From contig NZ_CAJYPS010000019.1 in NCBI RefSeq assembly GCF_913777145.1, positions 183,634 through 247,633 on the forward strand: a stretch of DNA of 64,000 nt. The letters run 5' to 3'. Every line of letters starts with the position of its first letter. Position 1 is the first letter of the stretch. Shown piece after piece: positions 42,317 to 51,004 of this stretch. The position numbers and the translations under genes are program-made. Source of the stretch: an uncultured Roseateles sp. Lineage in GTDB: Bacteria > Pseudomonadota > Gammaproteobacteria > Burkholderiales > Burkholderiaceae_C. The notes beneath the pieces are model-generated. The model saw only the letters and a list, made by a program, of their open reading frames with translations. It searched no databases and was not told the origin of the DNA.

Positions 42317-43324
42317 TCAGCCGAACGGGATGGGCGCCAGCACCACCTGGTTGCCGCCGCGGCGCTGCGCCTCCACGACCGCCCGCTCGCTGGCCGCCAT
42401 GAGCTCTTCCTGACGCGAGGCGGTGTGCGGGAAGCTGGACACGCCCATGGAGATGGACAGCCCCAGGTCCTGGCCATTCAGCACCACCATCTGCGCCGCA
42501 CACTGGCGGCGCAACTGCTCCATGCGCGCATGCGCGGTCGCCAGACCCACGCCCGACAGCAGCACCGCGAAACGCTGAGGCCCGATGCGGCAGGCCGCAT
42601 CCATGGCCCGGGTATTGGCGCGCAGCATGCGCCCCACCCCTTCGAGCAGACGACTCTGCGCCTCCTCGGACAGGGGCTCCGGGCCGCCATCGATCGCGAT
42701 GATGACCAGCGCAAATTCGCGATGCTCGCGCTGGGACAGGTCGATCTCGCGCAGCAGCTGGTCGTCAAACTGCGCCCGCATGTAAAGACCTGACACCTCA
42801 TCCCGCCCCGAGCCCTGCTGCAGCTCGCGACGCATTTCCTCCAGCGCCAGTTGCTGGGACTCGATCTGAGCCAGCGCGCGCTCCAGCTGCGCATCACGCA
42901 ACCGCTCATCGGTGCTGTCGCGCCAGACCGCCAGCAGAAACTCCCCCCCCAGGGGTTGACGGGTCACACTGAACTCGCGCCGCCGCCCCCCAACGTCCAG
43001 GCGATGCTCGCTGAGCACCGCATGCCGTTGGGCCAGCACCGTCTGCTCCACACGGCGCAGACCCATCACCTCGTCGCCCTTCAGCAGTTCGGCATCGCTC
43101 AGACCCAGCACCTGGTCGGCTCCCAGCAGTGCGGCCAGGCCCTGGCTGGCGAAGACATAGCGCCCGGTGGCCACCGACTTGACCGCCACCTGGCTGCCCA
43201 GCGGCTCCAGCAGCTCGACCAGCCCCGCCCAGGCGTCGACACTCAGCTCGGCGTGCTCGGCGAGCCATTGGGCGAGAGCACCGGCATCGGGCGGCGTCCC
43301 GGTCTGGGCAGCTGGCATTTCCAT
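42317..43324 (-). CDS. PAS-like domain protein with degenerate GGDEF domain
   Basis: A 335-residue cytoplasmic protein. Residues about 35-140 form a PAS-like sensor segment (VATGRYVFASQGLAALLGAD), residues 140-172 a coiled coil, and 172-330 a diguanylate-cyclase fold (ISMGVSSFP is conserved). The active-site GG[DE]EF is replaced by RIGPQRF at 246-252, so cyclic-di-GMP synthesis is not expected. It may act as a nucleotide sensor or scaffold, or bind a partner. It converges on the EVE gene with 12 nt between stops. Confidence 0.82.
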   Translation of the reverse strand: MEMPAAQTGTPPDAGALAQWLAEHAELSVDAWAGLVELLEPLGSQVAVKSVATGRYVFASQGLAALLGADQVLGLSDAELLKGDEVMGLRRVEQTVLAQRHAVLSEHRLDVGGRRREFSVTRQPLGGEFLLAVWRDSTDERLRDAQLERALAQIESQQLALEEMRRELQQGSGRDEVSGLYMRAQFDDQLLREIDLSQREHREFALVIIAIDGGPEPLSEEAQSRLLEGVGRMLRANTRAMDAACRIGPQRFAVLLSGVGLATAHARMEQLRRQCAAQMVVLNGQDLGLSISMGVSSFPHTASRQEELMAASERAVVEAQRRGGNQVVLAPIPFG

Positions 43325-43644
43325 GGGGTAGGTTTGATTCGTCTCTGGCGTCCGTCAGAACGCGGACACATCGATATTCTCAGAAGAATGTAGTGGCGCC
43401 GCACAAGCAGGGGCAAGGCCGAACAACCCCATGAATCGGGCCCTCCCCCTAGGAACGCGCAGCACCCAACAGTGCGCGGCGATGCTAACGACATTTTGTG
43501 GCGGCGATCCTGGCCTCGCCCCCTCGACCGGGTGGCCGGCCGCCGCCGCGAGGTATCTGGCCGGTTTTTCACCGTTTCTCGATGCATCGAGCCGGGAATG
43601 CAGCGGCTTTTGAAAGCGCCTGTTCGCAAATCATGGGGCGGATC

Positions 43645-43674
43645 TTGGCAAAGCCTCAAATTGACGGCTACAAT
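43645..43674 (+). promoter_or_regulatory. Predicted sigma-70 promoter of rpsU
   Basis: TTGGCA (43645-43650) and TACAAT (43669-43674) with an 18-bp spacer lie about 115 nt before rpsU. This is the strongest promoter-like pair in the 464-bp gap 43325-43788. The rest of the gap holds the upstream region of the PAS/GGDEF gene and no evident gene. Confidence 0.6.
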
Positions 43675-43788
43675 CCCCGGCTTTGCTAGCAAACCTGCGC
43701 GTCGATTCGCTTCCAGCGTGTGAAGCGGTAATCCGGAACCTGCTGCTGAACACAGTTGCGAACACCGAGCGCCTATTGAAGGACATAC

Positions 43789-44001
43789 ATGACCACCATC
43801 CGCGTCAAGGAAAACGAACCGTTCGACGTCGCTCTGCGCCGTTTCAAGCGCACCATCGAGAAGCTGGGCCTGCTGACCGACCTGCGCGCCCGCGAGTTCT
43901 ACGAGAAGCCCACCGCCGAGCGCAAGCGCAAGAAGGCAGCCGCCGTCAAGCGCCACTACAAGCGTGTGCGCAGCATGCAGCTGCCCAAGAAGCTGTACTG
44001 A
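43789..44001 (+). CDS. rpsU: 30S ribosomal protein S21
   Basis: A 70-residue, strongly basic ribosomal protein ([20 protein letters not shown], then a Lys/Arg-rich helix to KKLY). S21 helps initiation on the small subunit. A GAAGGA Shine-Dalgarno sequence lies 7 nt before the ATG. It heads an rpsU-yqeY pair; dnaG and rpoD, which follow in the classical macromolecular-synthesis operon, are not here. Confidence 0.96.
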
Positions 44002-44044
44002 TCGCTTTCCTGAGCCACGGGGTCTGACCCCGACGAGTTCCGAG

Positions 44045-44073
44045 ACCCGCCACAGGACGCTGTCGCGGGTTTT
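44045..44073 (+). terminator. Terminator or attenuator between rpsU and yqeY
   Basis: ACCCGC-C-ACAG (44045-44055) pairs with CTGT-C-GCGGGT (44060-44070) around GACG, followed by TTT and then CGCATTT. It could terminate part of the rpsU transcripts so that S21 is made in excess of YqeY. Confidence 0.6.
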
Positions 44074-44108
44074 CGCATTTCTGAGCCGACCTCTCCAGCG
44101 AGCCCAAC

Positions 44109-44555
44109 ATGAGCCTGAAAGACCGCATCACCGAAGACATGAAGGCCGCGATGCGCGCCAAGGATTCCGACCGCCTGACGACCATCCGCATGCTGCTGGC
44201 CGCCGTCAAGCAAAAGGAAGTGGACGAACGCATCACCGTCGACGACACCGCCCTCGTGGCCATCGTCGACAAGCTGATCAAGCAGCGCAAGGATTCCATC
44301 AGCCAGTTCGCCGCCGCCGGCCGGGATGATCTCGTGACCAAGGAGACGGCCGAGCTGTCCGTGCTGCAGGTCTACCTGCCCGAGCGCCTGAGTGCCGAAG
44401 CCGTGGCAGAGAAGGTCGCGGCCATCGTGGCCGAACTGGGTGCCGCCGGTCCGGGCGACATGGGCAAGGTGATGGCCGCCGCCAAGGCCCAACTGGGCGG
44501 CGTGGCCGAGATGAGCACGGTGTCTGCGGCCGTGAAGGCCGCGCTGTCCAAGTAA
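44109..44555 (+). CDS. GatB/YqeY domain-containing protein
   Basis: A 148-residue, all-helical protein (SLKDRITEDMKAAMRAKDSD; LSVLQVYLPERLSAEAVAEK) of the YqeY family, related to the tRNA-binding tail of GatB. A role in transamidosome-like tRNA handling has been suggested but is not proven. It regularly follows rpsU in proteobacteria. Length is normal. Confidence 0.92.
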   Translation: MSLKDRITEDMKAAMRAKDSDRLTTIRMLLAAVKQKEVDERITVDDTALVAIVDKLIKQRKDSISQFAAAGRDDLVTKETAELSVLQVYLPERLSAEAVAEKVAAIVAELGAAGPGDMGKVMAAAKAQLGGVAEMSTVSAAVKAALSK

Positions 44556-44576
44556 ATCCTTTCCAAGGAGCCCTCG

Positions 44577-44921
44577 ATGAGCCTGCCCCTGCATGCCCTG
44601 ACCCCCGATGTCTGCGTGTCCGCCCAGCTGACGCCCGAAACCATGGCGGAAGCCGCGGCCATGGGCTTTCGCAGCGTGATCAACAACCGGCCGGACTTCG
44701 AGGGCGGCCCCGATCAGCCGACTTCCGAGTCCATCGAGGCTGCCGCCAAGGCTGCCGGGCTGGAATACCGCTACCTGCCGGTGGCCGGCGGCTACCAGTC
44801 GCCCGCCGAGATCGAGGCGTTTGCGGAACTGCTGGCCGAGCTGCCGCGCCCGCTGCTGGCTTTCTGTCGCTCCGGCGCGCGCTCCTCGCGCCTCTTCATG
44901 CAGGCGCAGCAACTGGGCTGA
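44577..44921 (+). CDS. TIGR01244/DUF442 family sulfurtransferase or phosphatase
   Basis: A 114-residue protein with a dual-specificity-phosphatase-like fold. GFRSVINNRPDFEGGPDQPT and the active-site loop AFCRSGARSSRLF, with its Cys and Arg, are the family marks (beta-lactamase-hydrolase-like N-domain, Blh/DUF442). Members are annotated as sulfurtransferases or phosphatases; the substrate is unknown. GGAG precedes the ATG by about 9 nt, and the gene follows yqeY by 21 nt. Confidence 0.85.
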   Translation: MSLPLHALTPDVCVSAQLTPETMAEAAAMGFRSVINNRPDFEGGPDQPTSESIEAAAKAAGLEYRYLPVAGGYQSPAEIEAFAELLAELPRPLLAFCRSGARSSRLFMQAQQLG

Positions 44922-45014
44922 TCCTGCTGGGGCTTTCCCTAGAGCCCCCCTCACGAAGTCCGGCAGGGCAATCGGCGCTCGCTACATTGGCGACCCGCCG
45001 ACTCGTTCCGCTGC

Positions 45015-45623
45015 ATGAAAGCCCTGCTCGCGCTCGCACACGCCATCGACCGACTCAACGACCGGGTCGGGGCCCTGGCCGCCTGGGCCACGCTGCTGTC
45101 CTGCGTGATCAGCGCCACCAACGCGGTGGTGCGCTACGGGCTGGACTACAGCTCCAACGCCTTCCTCGAGATCCAGTGGTATCTGTTCGCCGCCTGCGTG
45201 ATGCTGGGCGCAGCCCAGGTGCTGCGCCTGAACGAGCATGTGCGGGTGGACCTGATCTACGGCCGCCTCAAGCCGCGCGCGCGGGCCTGGCTGGACCTGC
45301 TGGGTCTGCTGCTGATGCTGCTGCCGGTGATGGCCTATTTCAGCTGGCTGTCGCTGGATTTCTTTCTCGTGAAACTCACCAGCGGCCTGCGGGCGGGCGA
45401 CACGCCGGCAATGCTGGGCTGGGGTGGCTACGCGCTGAAGCTGCTGAGCTCGGGTGAGATGTCCAACAACGCCGGCGGCCTGATCCGCTGGCCGGCCGCG
45501 CTGTTGCTGCCGCTGGGCTTTGCGCTGGTGACGCTGCAGGGGCTGTCCGAGTTGCTCAAGCGCGCGGCGGTTCTGGCCGGCCAGGGGAGCCTGGCACCCG
45601 TCTACGAGAGGCCGCTGCAATGA
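45015..45623 (+). CDS. TRAP transporter small permease (DctQ type)
   Basis: A 202-residue four-helix membrane protein. NAFLEIQWYLFAACVMLGAA and RLNEHVRVDLIYGRLKPRAR are the DctQ signatures. It pairs with the large permease encoded by the next gene (ATGA overlap) to import an organic acid using a sodium or proton gradient. The length, somewhat above 160-180 residues, is due to a longer loop between helices 3 and 4. Confidence 0.92.
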   Translation: MKALLALAHAIDRLNDRVGALAAWATLLSCVISATNAVVRYGLDYSSNAFLEIQWYLFAACVMLGAAQVLRLNEHVRVDLIYGRLKPRARAWLDLLGLLLMLLPVMAYFSWLSLDFFLVKLTSGLRAGDTPAMLGWGGYALKLLSSGEMSNNAGGLIRWPAALLLPLGFALVTLQGLSELLKRAAVLAGQGSLAPVYERPLQ

Positions 45624-47128
45624 TGGCGATGGAAAGCTTCCCGCCGCTGATGTTCGCGGCGCTGATCGTCGTGCTGCTGATCGGCTTTCCGGTCGCATTC
45701 TCGCTGGCTGCGCTGGGCCTGGCCTGCGGCTTCTTCGCGGTGGGCCAGGGCTGGTTCCCGCCGCAGTTCATGGCGGCGCTGCCGCAGAACGTGTTCGGCA
45801 TCCTGTCCAACGACCTGCTGCTGGCCATCCCCTTCTTCACACTGATGGGCGCGCTGCTGGAGAAATGCGGCCTGGCCGAGGACATGCTGGACTCCATGGG
45901 CCAGCTGTTCGGCCCGGTGCGCGGCGGCCTGGGCTACTCGGTCATCATCGTGGGCTTCATCCTGGGCGCCATCACCGGCACCGTGGCCGGCCAGGTGATT
46001 GCGATGGCCATGATCGCGCTGCCGGTGATGATGCGCTACGGCTACAGCATGCGCTATGCGACCGGCGTGCTGGCGGCCTCGGGCACCATCACGCAGTTGG
46101 TGCCGCCCTCGCTGATCCTCGTGGTGCTGGCCGACCAGCTCGGCCGCCCGGTGGGTGACATGTACAAGGGCGCCTGGGGCCCGTCCATCCTGCAGGTGCT
46201 GCTGTTCGCGGCCTACACCTTCCTGCTGGGCCGGCTGCGGCCCGAGCAGGTGCCCGGCGTGCCGCGCGAGGCGCGCACGCTGCAGGGCTGGGCGCTGTGG
46301 CGCAAATGCCTGCGCGGCATCATCCCGTCGGCGCTGCTGATCGTCGCGGTGCTGGGCAGCATGGGCGGTCTGCCGGGCATAGACACCGCCATCTGCACAC
46401 CCACCGAGGCCGGCGCCATGGGCGCGATGGGCGCCTTCCTGCTGGCCGCGCTGCATGGCCGCCTGAACTGGCCGCTGGTGCGCGACACGATGTGGAACAC
46501 CATGCGCATCACCGCCATGGTGGTGTTCATCCTGATCGGCTCACGCACCTTCTCGCTGGTGTTCCAGGGCGTGGAGGGGGGCAAGTGGATAGAGGAGATG
46601 CTCAGCCACCTGCCCGGCGGTCAGATCGGCTTCCTGATCGCGGTCAACCTGTTCATCTTCTTCCTGGCCTTCTTCCTGGACTTCTTCGAGATCGCCTTCA
46701 TCATCCTGCCGCTGCTGGGGCCGGTGGCCGACAAGCTGGGCATAGACCTGGTGTGGTTCGGCGTGATGCTGTGCGTGAACATGCAGACCAGCTTCATGCA
46801 CCCGCCCTTCGGCTTTGCGCTGTTCTACCTGCGCGGCATCTCGGACACGCTGTTCAAGAATGGCTCGCTACCGCGCCCGGTCGCGTCCAGCGACATCTAC
46901 CTGGGCGCCCTCCCCTGGGTGGCGATGCAGCTCATCCTGGTGGCGGTGGTGATCTTCTGCCCGGTCACGGTGACCGCCTTCCTGAGCAAGGAAAAGCCGG
47001 TGAACATGCAGCAGGCCACCGACCTGCTGCAGCAGATGGACGCCGGGCAGAACCAACCGGAGGCCGAGCCCACGGCGGACGACACCGCACGCCTGTTCGG
47101 CACGCCGGCGTCTGCGGCAAGCCGCTGA
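45620..47128 (+). CDS. TRAP transporter large permease (DctM type)
   Basis: A 502-residue polytopic membrane protein that forms the transport channel. NDLLLAIPFFTLMGALLEKCGLAE and GTVAGQVIAMAMIALPVMM are conserved DctM blocks. FFLDFFEIAFIILPLLGPVADKLG lies in the second repeat. The protein is longer than the usual 425-440 residues because of an extended mid-loop and a hydrophilic C-terminal tail of about 50 residues. This long form is typical of TRAP systems for 2-oxo acids or mannitol-like solutes; the substrate here is not known. Confidence 0.92.
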   Translation: MMAMESFPPLMFAALIVVLLIGFPVAFSLAALGLACGFFAVGQGWFPPQFMAALPQNVFGILSNDLLLAIPFFTLMGALLEKCGLAEDMLDSMGQLFGPVRGGLGYSVIIVGFILGAITGTVAGQVIAMAMIALPVMMRYGYSMRYATGVLAASGTITQLVPPSLILVVLADQLGRPVGDMYKGAWGPSILQVLLFAAYTFLLGRLRPEQVPGVPREARTLQGWALWRKCLRGIIPSALLIVAVLGSMGGLPGIDTAICTPTEAGAMGAMGAFLLAALHGRLNWPLVRDTMWNTMRITAMVVFILIGSRTFSLVFQGVEGGKWIEEMLSHLPGGQIGFLIAVNLFIFFLAFFLDFFEIAFIILPLLGPVADKLGIDLVWFGVMLCVNMQTSFMHPPFGFALFYLRGISDTLFKNGSLPRPVASSDIYLGALPWVAMQLILVAVVIFCPVTVTAFLSKEKPVNMQQATDLLQQMDAGQNQPEAEPTADDTARLFGTPASAASR

Positions 47129-47144
47129 GCACGGCTTGCCAAGG

Positions 47145-47165
47145 CCGGGCGCCGCGGGCGCCCGG
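47145..47165. terminator. Perfect 9-bp hairpin between convergent TRAP genes
   Basis: CCGGGCGCC (47145-47153) and GGCGCCCGG (47157-47165) flank a GCG loop in the 43-nt gap between the DctM and DctP stops. There is no T-run on either side; a bidirectional stop is plausible but unproven. Confidence 0.45.
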
Positions 47166-47171
47166 GGCGCC

Positions 47172-48254
47172 TCAGAGCTTTTGCTTCTGCATGAAGTCGT
47201 CGAAGCCCATCTCGGCGAAGCGGAACCACAGGTTCTGGTCGCGCCGGAACGTCACCATGTCCTCGTAGATCTTCTTCCACGCCGGGTTCTTGGCCGACAG
47301 CTCGGCATAGACAGCGGTGGCCTCCTTGAAGGCAGCGTCCATCACGTCCTTGGGGAAGCGGAACAGCTTGGTGCCAGAGCCCACCAACTGCTTCAGCGCG
47401 ATGGGGTTGCGCGCGTCGTAGCGAGCCTGCATGTCCACATGGGCCACCGCGCAGGCAGCCTCCAGCATGGCCTTGTGCTCGGCGGACAGCGCGTCGTAGG
47501 CCTTGGTGTTCACGTAGAAGTCAACTTGGGCGCCGCCCTCCCACCAACTGGGGTAGTAGTAGTTGGGCGCCACCTTGTTGAAGCCCAGCTTCTGGTCGTC
47601 ATAGGGGCCCACCCACTCGGCGGCATCGATGGTGCCCTTTTCCAGTGCCGAGTAGATCTCGCCGCCGGCAATCTGCTGGGGCACGCCGCCCATGCGCTCG
47701 ATCACGCGGCCCGCGAAACCGCCGATGCGGATCTTGAGCCCCTTGATGTCGGCGACGCTCTTGATTTCCTTGCGGTACCAGCCGCCCATCTGCGCGCCGG
47801 TGTTGCCACCCAGGAAGTTGATGATGTTGAAGTTGCGATAGAACTCCCGCATCAGCTTCAGGCCATTGCCTTCCACCATCCAGGCGGTCATCTGGCGGCT
47901 GTTCAGGCCGAAGGGCACGGCGCAGCCCAGTGCGAAGGTCTCGTCCTTGCCGAAGAAGTAGTAGGGCGCGGTGTGCGCGGCCTCCACACTGCCGTTCTGT
48001 ACCGCATCCACCACCTGCAGCGCGGGCACGATCTCGCCGCCCGCATGCACCGAGATCTGGAACTTGCCGCCGCTCATCTCGGCCAGGCGCTTGGCCATCA
48101 GGTCGGCCGCGCCGTAGAGCGTGTCCAGCGACTTGGGGAAGCTGGACGCCAGGCGCCAGCGCACCTGCGCCTGGGCCTGCACCACCGCCGGTGCGGCAGC
48201 GGATGCGAGCACGCCGGCCAGGCCGGCGTGACGAACAAAGGAACGGCGTTCCAT
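47172..48254 (-). CDS. TRAP transporter substrate-binding protein (DctP type, TakP-like)
   Basis: A 360-residue periplasmic binding protein. The N-terminus MERRSFVRHAGLAG followed by an Ala-rich stretch to VVQAQA is a signal peptide with a twin-arginine-like RRSF. WRLASSFPKSLDT and GKFQISVHAGGEIVPALQVV fit the DctP fold, and AEWVGPYDDQKLGF and PSWWEGGA match the 2-oxoacid-binding (TakP) subgroup. Its partners are the permeases at 45015-47128, which it faces tail to tail, so it needs its own promoter. Confidence 0.9.
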   Translation of the reverse strand: MERRSFVRHAGLAGVLASAAAPAVVQAQAQVRWRLASSFPKSLDTLYGAADLMAKRLAEMSGGKFQISVHAGGEIVPALQVVDAVQNGSVEAAHTAPYYFFGKDETFALGCAVPFGLNSRQMTAWMVEGNGLKLMREFYRNFNIINFLGGNTGAQMGGWYRKEIKSVADIKGLKIRIGGFAGRVIERMGGVPQQIAGGEIYSALEKGTIDAAEWVGPYDDQKLGFNKVAPNYYYPSWWEGGAQVDFYVNTKAYDALSAEHKAMLEAACAVAHVDMQARYDARNPIALKQLVGSGTKLFRFPKDVMDAAFKEATAVYAELSAKNPAWKKIYEDMVTFRRDQNLWFRFAEMGFDDFMQKQKL

Positions 48255-48369
48255 GGGGCGTGTCTCCTGGGTGGGCGGCCGGTGCTCCGGCCTGTCGCGC
48301 GGATTCTAGGAGGCGCGCCTCACCGCCCTGCCCCAGGCAAAACCCGGCGCCGGCAGCGCCGCTGACGCC

Positions 48370-49746
48370 TCAGTTGCCGGCCAGCTTCATGCCGGTCACC
48401 AGGATGGAGCCCACGGTCTTGGTGCCCATGGAGAACTCGTCAGCGCCAATGCCGACGATGTTCTGGAACATGTCGCGCAGATTGCCGGCGATGGTCACCT
48501 CGTGCACCGGATACGCGATCACGCCGTTCTCCACCCAGTAGCCGCTGGCGCCGCGCGAGTAGTCGCCGGTCACGTAGTTCACGCCCTGGCCCATCAGCTC
48601 GGTCACGAACAGGCCCGTGCCCAGTCGGCGCAGCATGGTGGGCAGGTCGTCGCCGGGCGCGGTCGCGCGGCTGCTCATGCGCAGGTTGTGCGAGCCGCCC
48701 GCATGGCCGGTGGTATGCAGGCCCAGCTTGCGCGCCGAGTAGCTGGTCAGGAAATAGCCCTGCAGCACGCCGCCCTGCACCACCGAGCGCGCACGGGTGC
48801 GCACACCCTCGTCATCGAAGGGCGAGCTGCCCTTGCCCTTGCGGATGTGCGGGTCCTCGGCGATGTCGATGTGCGGCGCCATCACCGACTGGCCCAGGCT
48901 GTCCAGCAGGAAGCTGGTGCGGCGGTACAGCGAGCCGCCGCTGGTGGCCTGCACCAGCGCGCCCAGCAGGCCCACGGCCATGGTGCTTTCGAACAGCACC
49001 GGCACCTCGGCGGTGGCCACCTTGCGTGCCTTCAGGCGTGACAGCGCGCGCTCGGCCGCGTAGCGGCCCACGGCCTCGGGCGAGGCCAGCTCGGCGGCAT
49101 CGCGCATGGAGCTGTACCAGGCGTCGCGCTGCATGTCGTTGCCGCGACCGGCGATGGGCGCGACCGAGATCGAGTGGCGCGAGCTGGCATAGCCGCCGCT
49201 GAAGCCGCGGCTGTTGGCCATCCAGAAATGCGACTGCTGGGCCGACACCGCCGCGCCCTCGCTGTTGGTGATGCGCTTGTCCACGCCCAGCGCGGCCGCC
49301 TCGCAGCGCAGCGCCAGCTCGGCGGCCTGGGCCGCGTCTATGGCCCAGGGGTGGAACAGGTCCAGCTCCGGGCGCTGGGCCTCGTCCAGCGCCAGGTCGG
49401 CCTCGTCCGGCAGGCCGGCGAATTCATCCTCGGCAGTGAAGCGCGCGATGTCGTAGGCGGCGCGCACCGTGTCGCGCAGCGCCTGCGGCGAGAAGTCGCT
49501 GGTGCTGGCGTTGCCGCGCCGCTGGCCCAGGTAGACCGAGATGCCCAGCGACTTGTCGCGGTTGCGCTCCACGTTCTCCAGCTGACCCAGGCGCACCGAC
49601 ACCGACAGGCCGCAGCCCTCGGACACCTCGGCGCCCGCATCGGTGGCGCCCAGCTTCTTGGCCTCGGCCAGCGCGTCGGCCACCAGGGCCTGGAACTGCT
49701 CGGGGCTGTAGGAGAAACCGTCCTGGGCGCGGGAATCTTGGGGCAT
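48370..49746 (-). CDS. pmbA: Metalloprotease PmbA/TldE
   Basis: A 458-residue protein of the TldD/PmbA family. With TldD it forms a zinc metalloprotease that matures peptide antibiotics and degrades antitoxins and unfolded peptides. TEVPVLFESTMAVGLLGALV and HTTGHAGGSHNLRMSS are family blocks. The HExxxH metal site belongs to TldD and is not expected here. The start MPQDSRAQDGF (49746) is adopted; an open frame to 50466 is antisense to darP. It is divergent from darP. Confidence 0.93.
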   Translation of the reverse strand: MPQDSRAQDGFSYSPEQFQALVADALAEAKKLGATDAGAEVSEGCGLSVSVRLGQLENVERNRDKSLGISVYLGQRRGNASTSDFSPQALRDTVRAAYDIARFTAEDEFAGLPDEADLALDEAQRPELDLFHPWAIDAAQAAELALRCEAAALGVDKRITNSEGAAVSAQQSHFWMANSRGFSGGYASSRHSISVAPIAGRGNDMQRDAWYSSMRDAAELASPEAVGRYAAERALSRLKARKVATAEVPVLFESTMAVGLLGALVQATSGGSLYRRTSFLLDSLGQSVMAPHIDIAEDPHIRKGKGSSPFDDEGVRTRARSVVQGGVLQGYFLTSYSARKLGLHTTGHAGGSHNLRMSSRATAPGDDLPTMLRRLGTGLFVTELMGQGVNYVTGDYSRGASGYWVENGVIAYPVHEVTIAGNLRDMFQNIVGIGADEFSMGTKTVGSILVTGMKLAGN

Positions 49747-49893
49747 GAATACAAAGCGCCGGGCGAGGCCGGCGCCGGGGAATATGGGGTGGGCGACAAT
49801 GATAAGACTGCCCAGGCCACCGGGCGCACCGCACGGGCTTCGCACCGCGCGGCCCCGCAGCCACGGCCCCCACCGACCGGGCCCCAACGAACA

Positions 49894-50427
49894 ATGCAAG
49901 ACCACACCCCTGACCACGACGAGGACGACGGCTTCGACCGCCCCAGCAAATCCCAGCGCAAGCGCGACATGCACGAGCTGCAAGGCCTGGGCGAAGACCT
50001 GTTGGCGCTGCCCGAAAGCCGCTGGGAGCCGCTCGCGCTGCCCGAGATCCTGTATGACGCGCTGCGCCAGGCCAAGAAGATCACCAACTTCGAAGGCCGC
50101 CGCCGCCAGATGCAATACATCGGCAAGCTGATGCGCAAGATTGACCCGGAGCCCATACGCGAGGCAGTGGCCGCCTTCAAGCTGGGCCATGCGCAGGACA
50201 GCCTGCGCCTGCACCAGTCCGAGCGCTGGCGCGAGCGCCTGCTGGCCGACGACGGTGCACTGCAGGAGTTTCTCGCCGCGCATGTGGACGTGGACATCCA
50301 GCAGCTGCGCAGCCTGGTGCGCGCCGCGCGCAAGGATGCCGCCAGCGCGCCCGAGAAGCGCAGCGGCCGCGCCTTCCGCGAGCTGTTCCAGTTCATCAAG
50401 GCCAGCGAGGGGGCGAGTGATGAGTGA
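49894..50427 (+). CDS. darP: Ribosome biogenesis factor DarP/YjgA (DUF615)
   Basis: A 177-residue, highly charged helical protein. DRPSKSQRKRDMHELQGLGE and NFEGRRRQMQYIGKLMRKID are DUF615 signatures. YjgA/DarP associates with late 50S precursors and helps peptidyl-transferase-centre maturation. Its divergence from pmbA and its link to mogA are typical of betaproteobacteria. The mogA ATG lies inside its end (8-nt overlap). Confidence 0.93.
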   Translation: MQDHTPDHDEDDGFDRPSKSQRKRDMHELQGLGEDLLALPESRWEPLALPEILYDALRQAKKITNFEGRRRQMQYIGKLMRKIDPEPIREAVAAFKLGHAQDSLRLHQSERWRERLLADDGALQEFLAAHVDVDIQQLRSLVRAARKDAASAPEKRSGRAFRELFQFIKASEGASDE

Positions 50428-51004
50428 GGCCGCTCTCGATAAGGTGCGCATAGGCATCGTGTCCATCAGCGACCGCGCGTCCAGCGGCGTCTACGAGGAC
50501 AAGGGGCTGCCCGCGCTGCAGGACTGGCTGACCCGCGCGCTGAAGAACCCCATCGAGTTCGTGCCGCGCCTCATCCCCGACGAGCAGGCCGGCATCTCGG
50601 CCGCGCTGATCGAGCTGGTCGACCAGCAGCACTGCTCGCTGGTGCTGACCACCGGCGGCACCGGCCCCGCACCGCGCGACGTGACGCCCGAGGCCACGCT
50701 GGCGGTGGCGGACCGCGAGATGCCGGGCTTTGGCGAGCAGATGCGCCAGATTTCTCTGCATTTCGTGCCCACGGCCATCCTGTCGCGCCAGGTGGCGGTG
50801 ATCCGAGGTCAGGCCTTGATCATCAACCTGCCTGGCCAGCCCAAGGCCATTGCCGAGACGCTGTCCGGCCACGAGAAGGCCAGCGGCATCTTTGCCGCCG
50901 TGCCCTACTGCGTGGACCTGATCGGCGGCCCCTATCTCGAAACCCGCGACGAGGTCTGCCAGGCCTTCCGTCCCAAATCGGCCCAAAGGCCGCGCACCGC
51001 ATGA
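50420..51004 (+). CDS. mogA: Molybdopterin adenylyltransferase
   Basis: A 194-residue enzyme that adenylates molybdopterin before molybdate insertion. IGIVSISDRASSGVYEDKG opens the MoCF-biosynthesis fold, and LTTGGTGPAPRDVTPEAT is the conserved active-site loop. The start at 50420 overlaps the darP end and is supported by GGGGGC upstream. Full length for MogA; the next gene overlaps it by ATGA. Confidence 0.93.
   Translation: MSEAALDKVRIGIVSISDRASSGVYEDKGLPALQDWLTRALKNPIEFVPRLIPDEQAGISAALIELVDQQHCSLVLTTGGTGPAPRDVTPEATLAVADREMPGFGEQMRQISLHFVPTAILSRQVAVIRGQALIINLPGQPKAIAETLSGHEKASGIFAAVPYCVDLIGGPYLETRDEVCQAFRPKSAQRPRTA

Noticed and set aside
42305..42503. Possible defence locus around the EVE-domain gene
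   Set aside because: No nuclease, helicase or methyltransferase is nearby; the gene is a single-domain housekeeping EVE protein beside 6S RNA.
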